This document shows, one piece after another, positions 36,182-45,553 of a stretch of 64,000 bases of DNA (positions within the stretch are counted from its first letter, which is position 1; every line of letters begins with the position of its first letter). The stretch lies in assembly GCA_965208965.1 (NCBI GenBank), contig OZ242384.1:1860001-1924000 (forward strand), read 5' to 3'. The stretch comes from Bin5 sp965208965. Its GTDB lineage: Bacteria; Chloroflexota; Anaerolineae; Caldilineales; Caldilineaceae. The notes beneath the pieces were generated by a model. It was not told where the DNA came from. It did no database searches and was given only the letters and a program-made list of their open reading frames with translations. Made by a program: the position numbers and the translations under genes.

Positions 36182-38095
36182 TTAACCTGTCAGGTGGTAG
36201 ATGATGTAGAGCGGGTGAATGTCGTCGTCAACGATGAGCTGGCCGCCCGGATACATGTCCATGATCGTGTCGATTTCCTGCATGTAATCTCCCTCCAGGA
36301 GGTATGTCACAGGACCGGGGTCGAGTTTTTCCAGGTCGAAGGCTCCGAACTCGCGGGAGCGATCGATGCCGCGATTTTGCGCGTACAGGAAGCGGATGGT
36401 CTCGTAGTTGAAACTTCGCCGACCGGAATAGTAGTAGATCGTGCCTGGATCATCGAAAGAGTTGGCCGCGTCAAGAGCCTCCAAATAGTATTGGGGAAAG
36501 GTGAACTGAAAGGTCGAGCTTTGGGGTAGTTCAACAAAGTAGTAGTTGAGATTCCAGAGTCCGCCCACAAGGAGGACTGCGGCGGCGGCGGCCGCGGCGA
36601 CGGCGCGTCCCCGGTTCCCGAAGTGGCGGCGCAGAGTGTCGGCAATGAATACGGCGCCGATTCCGGCCAGACCGAAGACCCAGGGAATGGCGACGATGGC
36701 GCGTCTCATGGCGCCGCTTGTCGGTTCGGTCACGACCAGGGTCAGGAGTGCGAAGAAGAGGGCGAGCGCGGCGAACAGATGGGGCGGACTGCGCCACCTT
36801 TTAATGGCTACGAACAGCCCTAGGTAGGCCAGCAGGGCGGTGCCAAGATCGAGCGCGCCCTTACCGCCGGAACCGTCCACGGCGTCACGTCTTGTGTTTG
36901 AGAAGAGAAACTTCAGAGCGTACCCCGCACGCCGCGCCAGGAACTCCATACTTTCCCAGGCGCCGTCTGCCTCGGAGAACTCTTGGTACTTTCCAACCGA
37001 TCCGCCCAACATGCGCACGAAGTACCTATCGGGAGAGTCGAGTATTAAGGAGACCACCGGCCAGGCGACGATCAGAGAACCGGCGGCGAAGAGAGCCAGA
37101 GAGGTCAATTTTCCTCGAAGCGCTTCTTTATGCAGAAGCAGATAGTATGCGAGCATGACCGCTTCGGCAGCCATGAAAAATGGATAGGCGAAATAGGTGT
37201 AGGGCGCCAGTCCCAGGCAGGCGCCGGCCAGCAGCCAGGTCCAGCGCCATTGAGACCTCATGGCCCACAGCAGAGTAATTGCGGCCAGCGCAGCGACGAA
37301 GGCGAGGGAGATCAGTCCGAATCCGAGGCGGCTGAAGTGCAGATGCCAGTAGCTGAAGGTGAGGGCGGTGGTACCGAAGAGCGCGGCCCAGCGGCCGAAC
37401 CCCAACCTCAGGAGCAGATGCGCGGCGGGTACTGTGGCGATGCCAAAGATGCCCATGGAGAGACGGACGGAGAATCTGGAAGCGTCCAGGAGCCAGATCA
37501 GCAGTGCAGTGAGGTAGAACGGCCCGGTGGCCTGACCCATGGCGGAGGTCGTGTAAGGCCCGATCCAGCCATGTTGGAGGATGCGCAGGCCTTCGATTCC
37601 TGTCCAGGCCTCGTCGCCATGGAAGCCGGCTGGGATCTCTTCCAGGCGGTATACGCGCAGGAAAGCTGCGACGGCGGTCAGGAGAAGAACTGCGAGCAGC
37701 TCCCAGCGGTTGCGGAAGGTCCATTCTTTGAGGAACTGCCGTGACCACTGCCATTTGGGGTGGGGTGTGAACCAGACAAACCCCTGTCGCAGTGCAGTTC
37801 TGCGGGGATCGGAAAGGCGCTGACCGAGGCGGCCGGTGAAGCCGGGCGCGCTTTCATGCGAGGAGGGCGTTTCGTAAAGCGGAGCGCCGCAAGCATCGCA
37901 GTACTGATAGCCGACCGGATTTTCTGAACTGCATTGGGCACAGATGATGTTAACGGGCCGGCCGCAGCGGCCGCAGAATTGGGCGTCGGCGCGATTGACG
38001 CATTCGCAGGCTCTGCAGAGCCATGGTCCGGATATGGCGCTCTTTTGGTCGTGCCTATCTGAAGGAGACGTCATTTCGGCAGAGCGGAACTGCAT
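36182..38095 (-). CDS. Zinc-ribbon membrane glycosyltransferase (GT39/PMT-like)
   Basis: A 637-residue protein. Residues 25-75 hold a double zinc ribbon (CRACECVNRADAQFCGRCG and CAQCSSENPVGYQYCDACG). A cytosolic linker follows, and then about ten membrane helices from residue 130 on. The short luminal loop RLEEIPAGFHGDEAWTGIEG carries the acidic DE pair expected for the GT-C catalytic centre of dolichol/undecaprenyl-phosphate-sugar mannosyltransferases. The soluble C-terminal 110 residues are extracytoplasmic. It probably transfers a lipid-linked sugar to protein or lipid. The first methionine (38095) or the eighth (38074) may be the start. It has no obvious operon partner. Confidence 0.75.
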   Translation of the reverse strand: MQFRSAEMTSPSDRHDQKSAISGPWLCRACECVNRADAQFCGRCGRPVNIICAQCSSENPVGYQYCDACGAPLYETPSSHESAPGFTGRLGQRLSDPRRTALRQGFVWFTPHPKWQWSRQFLKEWTFRNRWELLAVLLLTAVAAFLRVYRLEEIPAGFHGDEAWTGIEGLRILQHGWIGPYTTSAMGQATGPFYLTALLIWLLDASRFSVRLSMGIFGIATVPAAHLLLRLGFGRWAALFGTTALTFSYWHLHFSRLGFGLISLAFVAALAAITLLWAMRSQWRWTWLLAGACLGLAPYTYFAYPFFMAAEAVMLAYYLLLHKEALRGKLTSLALFAAGSLIVAWPVVSLILDSPDRYFVRMLGGSVGKYQEFSEADGAWESMEFLARRAGYALKFLFSNTRRDAVDGSGGKGALDLGTALLAYLGLFVAIKRWRSPPHLFAALALFFALLTLVVTEPTSGAMRRAIVAIPWVFGLAGIGAVFIADTLRRHFGNRGRAVAAAAAAAVLLVGGLWNLNYYFVELPQSSTFQFTFPQYYLEALDAANSFDDPGTIYYYSGRRSFNYETIRFLYAQNRGIDRSREFGAFDLEKLDPGPVTYLLEGDYMQEIDTIMDMYPGGQLIVDDDIHPLYIIYHLTG

Positions 38096-38159
38096 TGGTT
38101 GGAACTGCCGTGGTTAGAGAGCAGTGGGATGCTGGCGGGGGAGGCATGACGAAGGGGGG

Positions 38160-38204
38160 CCGCCCGTTGCCGGTTGGGTGGGGGCTGGCGCCGGCAACGG
38201 GCGG
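38160..38204 (-). terminator. Hairpin terminator of the VOC gene cluster
   Basis: CCGCCCGTTGCCGG at 38160-38173 and its exact complement at 38191-38204 form a 14-bp stem with a 17-nt loop, starting 6 nt past the stop of the 38210-38632 gene on the minus strand. No T-run follows, so it may need Rho or act as a transcript stabiliser. Confidence 0.6.
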
Positions 38205-38209
38205 AAAGT

Positions 38210-38632
38210 CTATTCGTTCATGGTGTCGAAGTTGAACTGCCAGGGAATGCCGAATCTGTCGACGCAGGCGCCGAAGTAGGAGCCCCAGAACATGTCGTCG
38301 AGGGGCATGGTGACGGCGCCGCCGGCGGAGATGGCGGTAAAGAGGCGTTCGGTCTCTTCCCGGGAGGTTGGGTGGCAGGAGACGGAGAAGTTGTTGCCTT
38401 GCTGGTGGGGCGGGCTGAAGGAGGGGGAGGTGTCGCTGCCCATGAGGACGCTGTCGCCGATGGGGAGGCTGACGTGCATGATGCGGTCTTTATCCTCTTC
38501 GGAGACGGGCATGTCGTCGGGGCCTTCGGCGAAGGTGGAGATGTGGATGAAGTCGCCGCCGAAGACGGAGCGGTAGAATTCGAAGGCGTCGCGGCAGTTG
38601 CCGTCAAAGTTGAGGTAGATGCTGAGTGTCAT
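38210..38632 (-). CDS. VOC family protein (PhnB-like)
   Basis: A 140-residue vicinal-oxygen-chelate protein of the PhnB/YjdN branch: MTLSIYLNFDGNCRDAFEFYRSVFGG opening, HVSLPIGDSVLMGSD in the middle, and PLDDMFWGSYFGACVDRFGIPWQFN at the end, which is diagnostic of this subgroup. The members form paired beta-alpha-beta-beta-beta modules; many lack the metal ligands of true glyoxalases, and their substrates are unknown. The gene is one of three VOC genes on this strand (38210-39789) and is followed by the 38160-38204 hairpin. Confidence 0.88.
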   Translation of the reverse strand: MTLSIYLNFDGNCRDAFEFYRSVFGGDFIHISTFAEGPDDMPVSEEDKDRIMHVSLPIGDSVLMGSDTSPSFSPPHQQGNNFSVSCHPTSREETERLFTAISAGGAVTMPLDDMFWGSYFGACVDRFGIPWQFNFDTMNE

Positions 38633-38680
38633 AGTTGTTTCCTCGCTGGTTGATGATTTATACCACTGTGGCGGCGCGGG

Positions 38681-39151
38681 TCAGCCTTGCTCGGCGGCGG
38701 CCCGCAGCCGGGCGATGTCGACTTTGGTCATGGCGAGGTAGGCCTCCATGACGGCCTGCCCGTTTTTCTCCATGAGCCGGGGCAGTTCGGCGGGGGTTAT
38801 CTGCCAGGAGAGGCCGAACTGGTCCTGGAGCCAGCCGCACTGCTGTGTTTCGCCGCCCTGGCCGAGCTTTTCCCAGAAGTAGTCGATTTCGGCCTGGGAG
38901 TCACAGGCGATTTCGAAGGAGACGGCGAGCGTGAATTGGAAGTGGGGGCCGGCGTCAAAGGCGGTGAACTGCAGGCCTTCGAGTTCGAAGGTGATGATCT
39001 TGTTGCCTTTGGCGGGCCCGGCCGAGATGTCATCAACGGACAGGATCTTTGCGTTTTTGAAGATGGAGACGTAGAAATTGGCGGCGGCTTCGGCCTGGCC
39101 GTCGAACCAGAGGTTGGGCCTGATTCTGCTGATGGCGCCCATGGGGGTCAT
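38681..39151 (-). CDS. VOC family protein (3-demethylubiquinone methyltransferase-like fold)
   Basis: The 156 residues start ISRIRPNLWFDGQAEAAANFYVSIFKNAKI and include GKNKIITFELEGLQFTAFDAGPHF-type strands and EIDYFWEKLGQGGETQQCGWLQDQFGLSWQITP, characteristic of the '3-dmu-9_3-mt' VOC branch. Despite the family's old name these proteins are not methyltransferases. The ATG at 39151 overlaps the stop of a 39-codon frame upstream (ATGA), which suggests coupled translation. The C-terminus (ARLRAAAEQG) is helical and variable. Confidence 0.87.
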   Translation of the reverse strand: MTPMGAISRIRPNLWFDGQAEAAANFYVSIFKNAKILSVDDISAGPAKGNKIITFELEGLQFTAFDAGPHFQFTLAVSFEIACDSQAEIDYFWEKLGQGGETQQCGWLQDQFGLSWQITPAELPRLMEKNGQAVMEAYLAMTKVDIARLRAAAEQG

Positions 39152-39267
39152 TCTCCCTGTTCGTCCGTGCCGGCGGCGATGGCGAACTCGGTGCGGCGGT
39201 CGACTTCCTCACGGCGGTCGAGGTCACGAACGGGCAAATTGTAGAATGCCTGCTGAACGCTTAGCAT
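39148..39267 (-). CDS. 39-residue VOC-like N-terminal fragment or leader peptide
   Basis: The minus strand from the ATG at 39267 encodes a peptide beginning MLSVQQAFYNLPVRDLDR, which looks like the first strand of a VOC protein (compare the FVNLPVSDL start of the gene at 39789), then drifts into EEVDRRTEFAIAAGTDEQGE. Its stop overlaps the next gene's ATG as ATGA. It could be a broken VOC gene kept as a translated leader, or a chance frame. Confidence 0.4.
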   Translation of the reverse strand: MLSVQQAFYNLPVRDLDRREEVDRRTEFAIAAGTDEQGE

Positions 39268-39354
39268 CGTTGTCGCTCTCTTTCGGTTTTAAGGAGATAC
39301 AGGGCATTGCGGTGATACGGGGCGCGGCCTTGCGGGCGGTATATCACGAGGGGT

Positions 39355-39789
39355 CTAGCTTTTGTGGCCGTTCATGGCTTGTTCCATGCGCTTGGCGTCG
39401 ACGGAGAAGATTTCCCAGACATGGCCGTCGAGGTCCTGGAAGGCGCGGCCGTACATCCAGCCGGCGTCGGTGGCGACTCTACATTCGCTGCCGCCGGCGG
39501 CAAGGGCTTTGGCGATGGTCTTGTCGACGTCATCGCGGCAGTCTACCGACAGGGCGACGACGACTTCGGCGCTGCGCTCGCTGTCGGCGATCTCCTTGCC
39601 TGGGATGAATTTTTGGAAGTATTCCTCCCTGAGCAGCATGGCGAACATGTTTTCGCCGATGATCATACAGGAAGCGTGGTCGCCGGTGAACTGGTCGTCG
39701 AAGGTAAAACCAAGCTCCGTGAAAAAATCTACCGAACTGCAGAGGTCGCTGACCGGAAGATTTACAAAAATTCGTTTGGCCAATTTCAT
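39355..39789 (-). CDS. VOC family protein (glyoxalase/extradiol-like)
   Basis: The ATG at 39789 (MKLAKRIFVNLPVSDL) is preferred to the upstream one at 39846, because family members start directly with this strand. The 144 residues carry VDFFTELGFTFDDQFTGDHASCMIIGENMFAMLL and the end GWMYGRAFQDLDGHVWEIFSVD, where the D-G-H-x-W-E motif supplies the C-terminal glutamate ligand typical of VOC enzymes. Proteins of this subgroup are often annotated as lactoylglutathione lyase-like, but the substrate is not known. It is the first of the three VOC genes and is followed by a 90-nt gap to the small frame at 39148-39267. Confidence 0.88.
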   Translation of the reverse strand: MKLAKRIFVNLPVSDLCSSVDFFTELGFTFDDQFTGDHASCMIIGENMFAMLLREEYFQKFIPGKEIADSERSAEVVVALSVDCRDDVDKTIAKALAAGGSECRVATDAGWMYGRAFQDLDGHVWEIFSVDAKRMEQAMNGHKS

Positions 39790-40056
39790 TGCGGCTCTAA
39801 TCCCTTTCCTGTAAAGAAGGTGGATTTTTAGAGATAGGCTTCTCATGATACACCACCATTGTCGCCGGAGTGAAAGAAGGGAAATGCCGGAATGAGTTAA
39901 GTCTTGAGTCTTTAGCGGAAAGTCTATATGTTCTTAGTGAATGCCGCGCGTACGGGGTGATGGGATGGCATATTGGGATGCACTCCCTGGGTAGATTTAT
40001 TTGACATTCAGGGTGGAAGCCTATATGGTTCAGGGGGCGCAGGCGACCCGGTTTTT

Positions 40057-40132
<76 letters not shown>

Positions 40133-40279
40133 GGCGGTACGGCAGGAGGGCGTTAAGCCGGGTGTAATGTTACGCCCGCAAGGCAGGATTTGACCGGTTC
40201 GGGTCCAGTTTGATAGACTGTGTTTTCTTATCCGCGGGCATGTTGCGCAGATTGGACCTGATGAGACGCCGGCGATTTC

Positions 40280-40352
<73 letters not shown>

Positions 40353-40417
40353 CACGGCAGGCGGGCGGGATTCTTGATAGTGTGCCCGGGCCGGGATAGT
40401 AGATGGAATTGAATATT

Positions 40418-40493
<76 letters not shown>

Positions 40494-40555
40494 GTTGCGA
40501 TAGCGGCCAGAGCCTTCACGATGAGATTTGCCCCCGGCGTGTGGGAGGGGAGAGA

Positions 40556-41041
40556 ATGGCCGGCAGGAGTACGAAGAAGCCAGCGAAAACTTCAGAAAAG
40601 GCTGTGGACAACCGGGGCGGCGAGAAGCCGGTTCTTTTGTCAGGCGGCAATCCTCAGATTGCGAAGGCGGACGGGGACGCGCCCGTGCAGGCCTACATCG
40701 CGGCGATGCCGGGTTGGAAGAGCGAGTTGGGGCGGCGTTTGGACTCACTGATCGTGCGCAATGCGCCCAACGTGCGCAAGGCGGTGCGGTGGAACTCTCC
40801 CTTTTATGGCATCAAGGGCGAGGGTTGGTTCCTGAGCTATCATGTATTTACGCGCTACGTCAAAGTTACCTTTCTCCAGGGGGCGTTGCTGCAACCTGAG
40901 CCGCCGGGCGCGGGCAAGGACAAAGACGCGCGCTGGTACGACATCTACGAGGACGAGTTTGACGAGGAGCAGATGGCGGAGTGGGTCCGGCAAGCTGCAG
41001 CGGTCCCCGGTTGGGATGGCTTTGAAACGCTGAAGCGTTAG
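40556..41041 (+). CDS. DUF1801 domain protein (YdhG-like)
   Basis: The ATG at 40556 lies behind GGGAGGGGAGAG and avoids the preceding tRNA; longer frames run through the tRNA and are not real. The 161-residue product has a basic N-terminal tail of about 40 residues and then the DUF1801 domain: VQAYIAAMPGWKSELGRRLDSLIVRNAPNVRKAVRWNSPFYGIKGEGWFLSYHVFTRYVKVTFLQGA, ending with WVRQAAAVPGW. This fold (YdhG/YjbR type) is widespread; the biochemical role is unknown. It stands between the tRNA cluster and a MarR regulator on the same strand. Confidence 0.85.
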   Translation: MAGRSTKKPAKTSEKAVDNRGGEKPVLLSGGNPQIAKADGDAPVQAYIAAMPGWKSELGRRLDSLIVRNAPNVRKAVRWNSPFYGIKGEGWFLSYHVFTRYVKVTFLQGALLQPEPPGAGKDKDARWYDIYEDEFDEEQMAEWVRQAAAVPGWDGFETLKR

Positions 41042-41267
41042 ATTGGCCTCTATTTGCAGGAGTGTGTTTCGCAGTCTCGAATCGTAATGGGTGCCTGTAA
41101 TCCGGTCGGCGGGATGTTCTCAGGGAGTCTACGCGGGTTGAGTTGAACGCCTCTGCCTTGTAGATTTTCCCGGCGTAGAGTTCGTCGTGCGATCCCTTTC
41201 CTTTTGGCAGACCCGACAGAATCAGGTCGCTAAGGGGGCGGGGATGAGTCAACTGGATTTGGGGTGA

Positions 41268-41771
41268 GTGTTCGTGGGAGACGATCGCAAACAAGAGTTG
41301 ACAGACAGGTTCAATGAATCAGCTGAATACCTGAACCGCCAGTTGCATTCGGGCCGTCTTGACGAGTGGGAAGGTCTGGGCATGACGATACCCCAGATCA
41401 GAACGCTGGTCCTGCTTGAGCGCCTGGGCCCCCTGCGAATGGGCAATATTGCCATTCACCTGGGTCGAGCGCTTTCGGCTACGACTACGATTGTGGACCG
41501 CCTGGTACTTAAGGGGTTGGTGGGCCGCGACTCGGACCCTAACGACCGGCGGGTCGTGATCTGTAAGTTGACTGACTCGGGTGAACAGGCGATCAAGCGG
41601 TTCTGGCAGATAGGACGGGAACGACTCGATCTCTTGGCGGAACTGCTGAACGAGGAGCAGTTGGAGACGATCGTGGAGGGACTCGAGCTGGTCCGCTGGG
41701 CCGATAATGAGCTTCAGAGAACGTATACCACGGTGCAGTCGGCTGAAAAGCAGGATTCCCCCGCCGACTGA
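41268..41771 (+). CDS. MarR family transcriptional regulator
   Basis: A 167-residue winged-helix regulator. Helix 1 is ELTDRFNESAEYLNRQLHS, the recognition region is LGPLRMGNIAIHLGRALSATTTIVDRLVLKGLVGRDSDPNDRRVVICKLTDSGEQAI, with the D-x-x-D-R-R wing (DPNDRRV) that defines the family, and the C-terminal helices form the dimer interface. It begins with GTG (41268, or 41274). MarR proteins are usually ligand-released repressors of a neighbouring transporter or enzyme gene; here no such gene is adjacent. The target could be the substrate-binding protein genes 400 nt downstream. Confidence 0.85.
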   Translation: MFVGDDRKQELTDRFNESAEYLNRQLHSGRLDEWEGLGMTIPQIRTLVLLERLGPLRMGNIAIHLGRALSATTTIVDRLVLKGLVGRDSDPNDRRVVICKLTDSGEQAIKRFWQIGRERLDLLAELLNEEQLETIVEGLELVRWADNELQRTYTTVQSAEKQDSPAD

Positions 41772-42194
41772 CCCCTACCCCAATACAGTTTTCCACCTCA
41801 GGATTTGGACCACCATAGGCCGGATAGCAGCCACTTTTGCCCAAATGAGTCCTCCTGATTGGCCTTAACAGCAACGCTATCCGTCCTCCAGTCCGGCGCG
41901 AATTGCCTCTCGATCGACCCGGTTCGAAAGACCTCACTCTCCTGATTTTATTGCCAATCCTGGTAAACAGTACCTATAATGTTCATATCAGGACGGCGAC
42001 GCGCCCCCGGCGATTGCGATAACCCCCTACGGATAGACGAGCGCCCGATCCTGCTTCGAATACGAACCTCTATGCGAATGTCTCGGAGCGGGTGTATTCG
42101 GTCGTGTTGCGGCTGATGAAGGTCAGACCATAAATTACGAAAGAGGCTCAGTTGGCGAATGTGTGGCTGTTACAGGACCCAGGAGGAAGAAAGG
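41772..42194. other. Spacer upstream of the paired substrate-binding genes
   Basis: This 423-nt stretch holds no convincing gene. It contains one good promoter candidate (41951-41980) and, after it, 214 nt of untranslated leader up to the start at 42195. No riboswitch fold was recognised by eye. Confidence 0.4.
41951..41980 (+). promoter_or_regulatory. Sigma-70-type promoter candidate
   Basis: TTGCCA at 41951-41956 and a perfect TATAAT at 41975-41980 are separated by 18 nt. The site faces the two tandem substrate-binding protein genes and would give a leader of about 205 nt. Confidence 0.55.
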
Positions 42195-43460
42195 ATGACG
42201 ACGAAACGCGGTTCCCGAATTGCAGTTCTGCACTGGTTCAGCCTGCTTGCGGCGCTGATCCTGGCCGGCGCGTGTGTGCCGGTCGATTATGAATCTTCCC
42301 CTCTTGGAACGGTCGTGGTAGGCGGCGGCGAGGAGATCCAGATTCGTGCGCTGGGGACGCTGACGCGCGCCGGTGACCTGGGTGTGCCGAGCCAGCGCGG
42401 TGTCGCGCTGGCGGTCGCCGACTATGGGCCGATCAAGGGGCATAGTGTGAGCATGGGCGCCGGACTGGACTCGCTTTGCAGTGCGGAGGGCGGCGCGGCG
42501 GCGGCCGAGACGGTGCTTGGTGACGGGCAGGTGGTTGGCGTAGTTGGGACGTCCTGTTCGGTGGCTGCGGCGGTGGCCTCCCCGATTCTGAGCGAGGCGG
42601 GCCTGGTAATGGTGGCGCCCTCGACGACTTCGCCATCGCTGACCTCGGACCTGCGGGGCAACGCGGGGCCGAACTACCATGCCGGATACCATCGCGTCGC
42701 CAGTAACGATCTTTACCAGGCGGAGGCGGTGGCCGATTTTGTGTACAACGAGCTGGGCCTGCGCACGATGGCGGCGATCCATGACGGGGACCCGTATACG
42801 TCGGGCCTGACGGCGGCGTTCAAGACGGCGTTTGAGGAGTTGGGGGGCACGGTGGCGGTGGCGATGGTGAACAAGGGGGACACCGACATGCTCCCTGTCC
42901 TCACTGAAATTGCCGCGGCCGGCCCCGAGGGCCTGTTTATGCCGATCTTTCCGGAGGAGGCCGGGCCGATCCTGCGCCAGAGCAGCGAGGTGGACGGCCT
43001 GGCGGGGTTGGTGCGCATTGGCGGCGGCGGCCTGCTGGTCTCCGATTTCCTGGCGTTGCCGGAGTCGGAGGGCCTTTATTTTGCGGGTCCGACGTTGGAC
43101 TTTGGCAGCAATGTAAACGGGGCGACGGGCCGGAGCGGCGACGAACTGAACGCCGCTTACCAGGAGCGATACGGTGAGTATTCGACGTCGGCTTACCTGG
43201 CCCACGCCTACGACGCGACGACGATTCTGCTGCGTGCGATCGAGGAGACGGCGGTTGAGGTCGGAGATGCGCTCTATATCGATCGGGCCAAGCTGCGCGA
43301 GGCGCTGGGCGGCACGAGCGGTTTCAGCGGCATCATCGGCGCCATTTCCTGTGACGGGTTCGGCGACTGCGGCACCGGCCGCGTACAGATCTCGCATCAC
43401 ACCGATTCCACGATGACCGACGTTGAAGGTCTGCCCGTAGTTTATCGATACGCGCCGTGA
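42195..43460 (+). CDS. Branched-chain-type ABC substrate-binding lipoprotein, paralogue 2
   Basis: The ATG at 42195 stands behind AGGAGGAAGAAAGG and gives a lipoprotein signal (MTTKRGSRIAVLHWFSLLAALILAGAC, lipobox AGAC); the frame upstream to 42159 is not needed. The mature protein repeats the motifs of paralogue 1 nearly in register: VALAVADYGPIKGHSVSMGAGLDSLCS, AAAAETVLGDGQVVGVVGTSCS, SPSLTSDLRGNAGPNYHAGYHR, MAAIHDGDPYTSGLTAAF, YIDRAKLREALGGTSGFSGIIGAISCDGFGDCGTG. Its stop overlaps the GTG of paralogue 3. Ligand unknown. Confidence 0.86.
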   Translation: MTTKRGSRIAVLHWFSLLAALILAGACVPVDYESSPLGTVVVGGGEEIQIRALGTLTRAGDLGVPSQRGVALAVADYGPIKGHSVSMGAGLDSLCSAEGGAAAAETVLGDGQVVGVVGTSCSVAAAVASPILSEAGLVMVAPSTTSPSLTSDLRGNAGPNYHAGYHRVASNDLYQAEAVADFVYNELGLRTMAAIHDGDPYTSGLTAAFKTAFEELGGTVAVAMVNKGDTDMLPVLTEIAAAGPEGLFMPIFPEEAGPILRQSSEVDGLAGLVRIGGGGLLVSDFLALPESEGLYFAGPTLDFGSNVNGATGRSGDELNAAYQERYGEYSTSAYLAHAYDATTILLRAIEETAVEVGDALYIDRAKLREALGGTSGFSGIIGAISCDGFGDCGTGRVQISHHTDSTMTDVEGLPVVYRYAP

Positions 43461-44815
43461 GCGCGGCAACCAACCGACATCGTCTAAGACCAGTGAGCAA
43501 AGCTATGACGAAGACAGACCACGGGCGCGGTGCGCCCACGCGAGGAAATGGCAGTCCGTTCAGAAGTTCGCTGTTGCGCTGGCCCATTCTGCTGATTTCG
43601 CTGCTGCTGAGCGGAGCATGTATCCCCCGGGACATGGTGGGCGGCCCGCGGGGGACGGTTGTGGTGGGCCCCGGCGAGGATATTCAGATCCGAACTGCAT
43701 TTGTGCTTTCGAGTATCGGCCAACTGGGATCTTCGACGCAGCGGGCGGTAGCGCTGGCGTTGGAGGACTACGGGCCGGTCAAGGGGCGCAAGGTCACCAT
43801 GGGCGCGGGCCTTGACTCGCTGTGCACGCCGGAGGGCGGCGCGGCGGCGGCGCAGACGGTGGTCGGCGACCGGCGCGTGGTGGGCGTGATTGGCACATCG
43901 TGTTCGGCGGCGGCGGTGAAGGCTTCGCCGATTTTGAGCGAAGCCGGGCTGGTGTTGATTTCGCCGTCGAATACGGCGCCTTCGCTGACATCGGACCTGC
44001 GGGGCAATGCGGGCGCCGACCAGTACGCGGGCTATTACCGGACGTCCAACAACGATCTTTACGAGGCGGAGGCGGTGGCTGAATTTGCCCACGACGACCT
44101 CGGCCTGCACGACATGGCGGTATTCCATGACGGCGACCCCTACACTTCCGGCCTGGCAAACGCGTTCGCGACTGCGTTCGAGCAGGGGCACGGCAGCGTC
44201 ACGATCGTGACGGTCAGCAAGAGGCAGACGGACATGATCGCCGTGCTGACCGAGGTCGCGGCGGCTAACCCGGACGGTCTGTTTCTGCCGTTGTTCCCGG
44301 AGGAGGCTGGCGAGATCATCCGGCAGATGGGGCAGGTGCCAGGATTGGAGGGCGTGGTCGTGATCGGCGGCGCGGCCTTGGTGGATTTCGGGTTCCTGGC
44401 GATACCGGAATCGGAGGGCATGTATTTGGCCAGCCCGGAACTGCGTTTCGGGAGCAACGTCAACGAGGCAACGGGAAAGAGTGGAGGCGACCTGGCCGCG
44501 GCGTATCAGGAGAAGTACAATGAGGCGCCGCGCTCGGTGTACATGGCTCATGCGTATGACGCAACTACGTTGCTGCTGCGGGCGATTGAGGAGGTTGCGG
44601 TTGCGCAGGGGGATGCACTCTATATCGACCGGGCCCGGTTGCGCGAGGCGTTGACGGGCACGGTGAACTTCAGCGGGATCATTGGCGAGCTCACCTGCGA
44701 CGAGTTCGGCGACTGCGGCACGGGTCATTTGCGTATCGTGCATCACACAGATTCGACGATCACGGACGTGGAGGAGCTGGAGATTGTCTATTATCACCTT
44801 CACGAAGATGAATAG
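43457..44815 (+). CDS. Branched-chain-type ABC substrate-binding lipoprotein, paralogue 3
   Basis: The GTG at 43457 overlaps the previous stop as GTGA, so translation is probably coupled; an ATG at 43505 is an alternative start. The signal is preceded by about 40 charged residues, with the hydrophobic core LLRWPILLISLLLSGAC and lipobox LSGAC. The mature domain has AVALALEDYGPVKGRKVTMGAGLDSLCT, APSLTSDLRGNAGADQYAGYYRTSNNDLYEAEAVAEF and FHDGDPYTSGLANAF. It is clearly a duplicate of the upstream gene that has diverged. As with the other two paralogues, no permease or ATPase gene accompanies it. Confidence 0.86.
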   Translation: MSAATNRHRLRPVSKAMTKTDHGRGAPTRGNGSPFRSSLLRWPILLISLLLSGACIPRDMVGGPRGTVVVGPGEDIQIRTAFVLSSIGQLGSSTQRAVALALEDYGPVKGRKVTMGAGLDSLCTPEGGAAAAQTVVGDRRVVGVIGTSCSAAAVKASPILSEAGLVLISPSNTAPSLTSDLRGNAGADQYAGYYRTSNNDLYEAEAVAEFAHDDLGLHDMAVFHDGDPYTSGLANAFATAFEQGHGSVTIVTVSKRQTDMIAVLTEVAAANPDGLFLPLFPEEAGEIIRQMGQVPGLEGVVVIGGAALVDFGFLAIPESEGMYLASPELRFGSNVNEATGKSGGDLAAAYQEKYNEAPRSVYMAHAYDATTLLLRAIEEVAVAQGDALYIDRARLREALTGTVNFSGIIGELTCDEFGDCGTGHLRIVHHTDSTITDVEELEIVYYHLHEDE

Positions 44816-44907
44816 TGGTCAGTGAAGGTCGAGAGTTTGCGGCAGGAGGGGGGTTGAATGCAGGTTGATGGGGCGAATGGGGCTGACACAGCAGGTGGAC
44901 GCGGTCG

Positions 44908-45417
44908 ATGAAAGAGGTGGCGGTCTATACGGACGGCGCCTGCAGCGGGAACCCGGGCCCTGGTGGATTCGGTGTCGTGCTGCTCTCGGGGGGGCACCGC
45001 AAGGAGCTGTGCGGCGGGTATCGCAGGACGACGAATAACCGGATGGAGCTTCTGGCTGTGATCAAGGGGCTGGAAGCTTTGAAGGAGCGTTGCCGCGTCA
45101 CTCTCTACAGCGACTCAAAATATGTTTTGGACGCTTTGACCAAGGGCTGGGCGCGCAGGTGGCGGGCAAACGGCTGGCGGCGCAACCGGAAGGGCGAGCC
45201 GGCGGTCAATCCGGACCTGTGGACGCAACTGCTGGAGCTGTGTGACAGGCACGAGATGCGCTACCAGTGGGTGAAGGGTCATGCAGGTGACCCGGAAAAC
45301 GAGCGGTGCGACAAGCTTTCGACCGGGGCGCTGGCACGCCCAAACCTGCAGGTCGACGAACAGTATGAACGGGCGGAGCGGGGGACGGCCGGTTCGCCTT
45401 TCGATACGGCGTCGTAG
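44908..45417 (+). CDS. rnhA: Ribonuclease HI
   Basis: RNase HI cuts the RNA strand of RNA-DNA hybrids during replication and repair. The four carboxylates are visible: D in VYTDGACSGNPGPGG (D9), E in NNRMELLAV, D in TLYSDSKYVLDAL, and D in HAGDPENERCDKL, with the catalytic histidine in VKGHAG. The basic protrusion WARRWRANGWRRN is present, as in the E. coli enzyme. The 169 residues include about 25 extra C-terminal ones with no homology seen. The start ATG at 44908 has a weak upstream GGTCGATGAA context but fits the family start. Confidence 0.93.
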   Translation: MKEVAVYTDGACSGNPGPGGFGVVLLSGGHRKELCGGYRRTTNNRMELLAVIKGLEALKERCRVTLYSDSKYVLDALTKGWARRWRANGWRRNRKGEPAVNPDLWTQLLELCDRHEMRYQWVKGHAGDPENERCDKLSTGALARPNLQVDEQYERAERGTAGSPFDTAS

Positions 45418-45553
45418 GCGCGGCGAGTCCGGTTCAGCCCGACCATTGCACCGCGTCGGCAGAACAGAAAATCTGACAGTCTCATAGATTACCGGACGCG
45501 TCGACCTTACGTGTATGGTTGGCGCGCGCTGAAATCGAAGGTGAATCAGCGCC

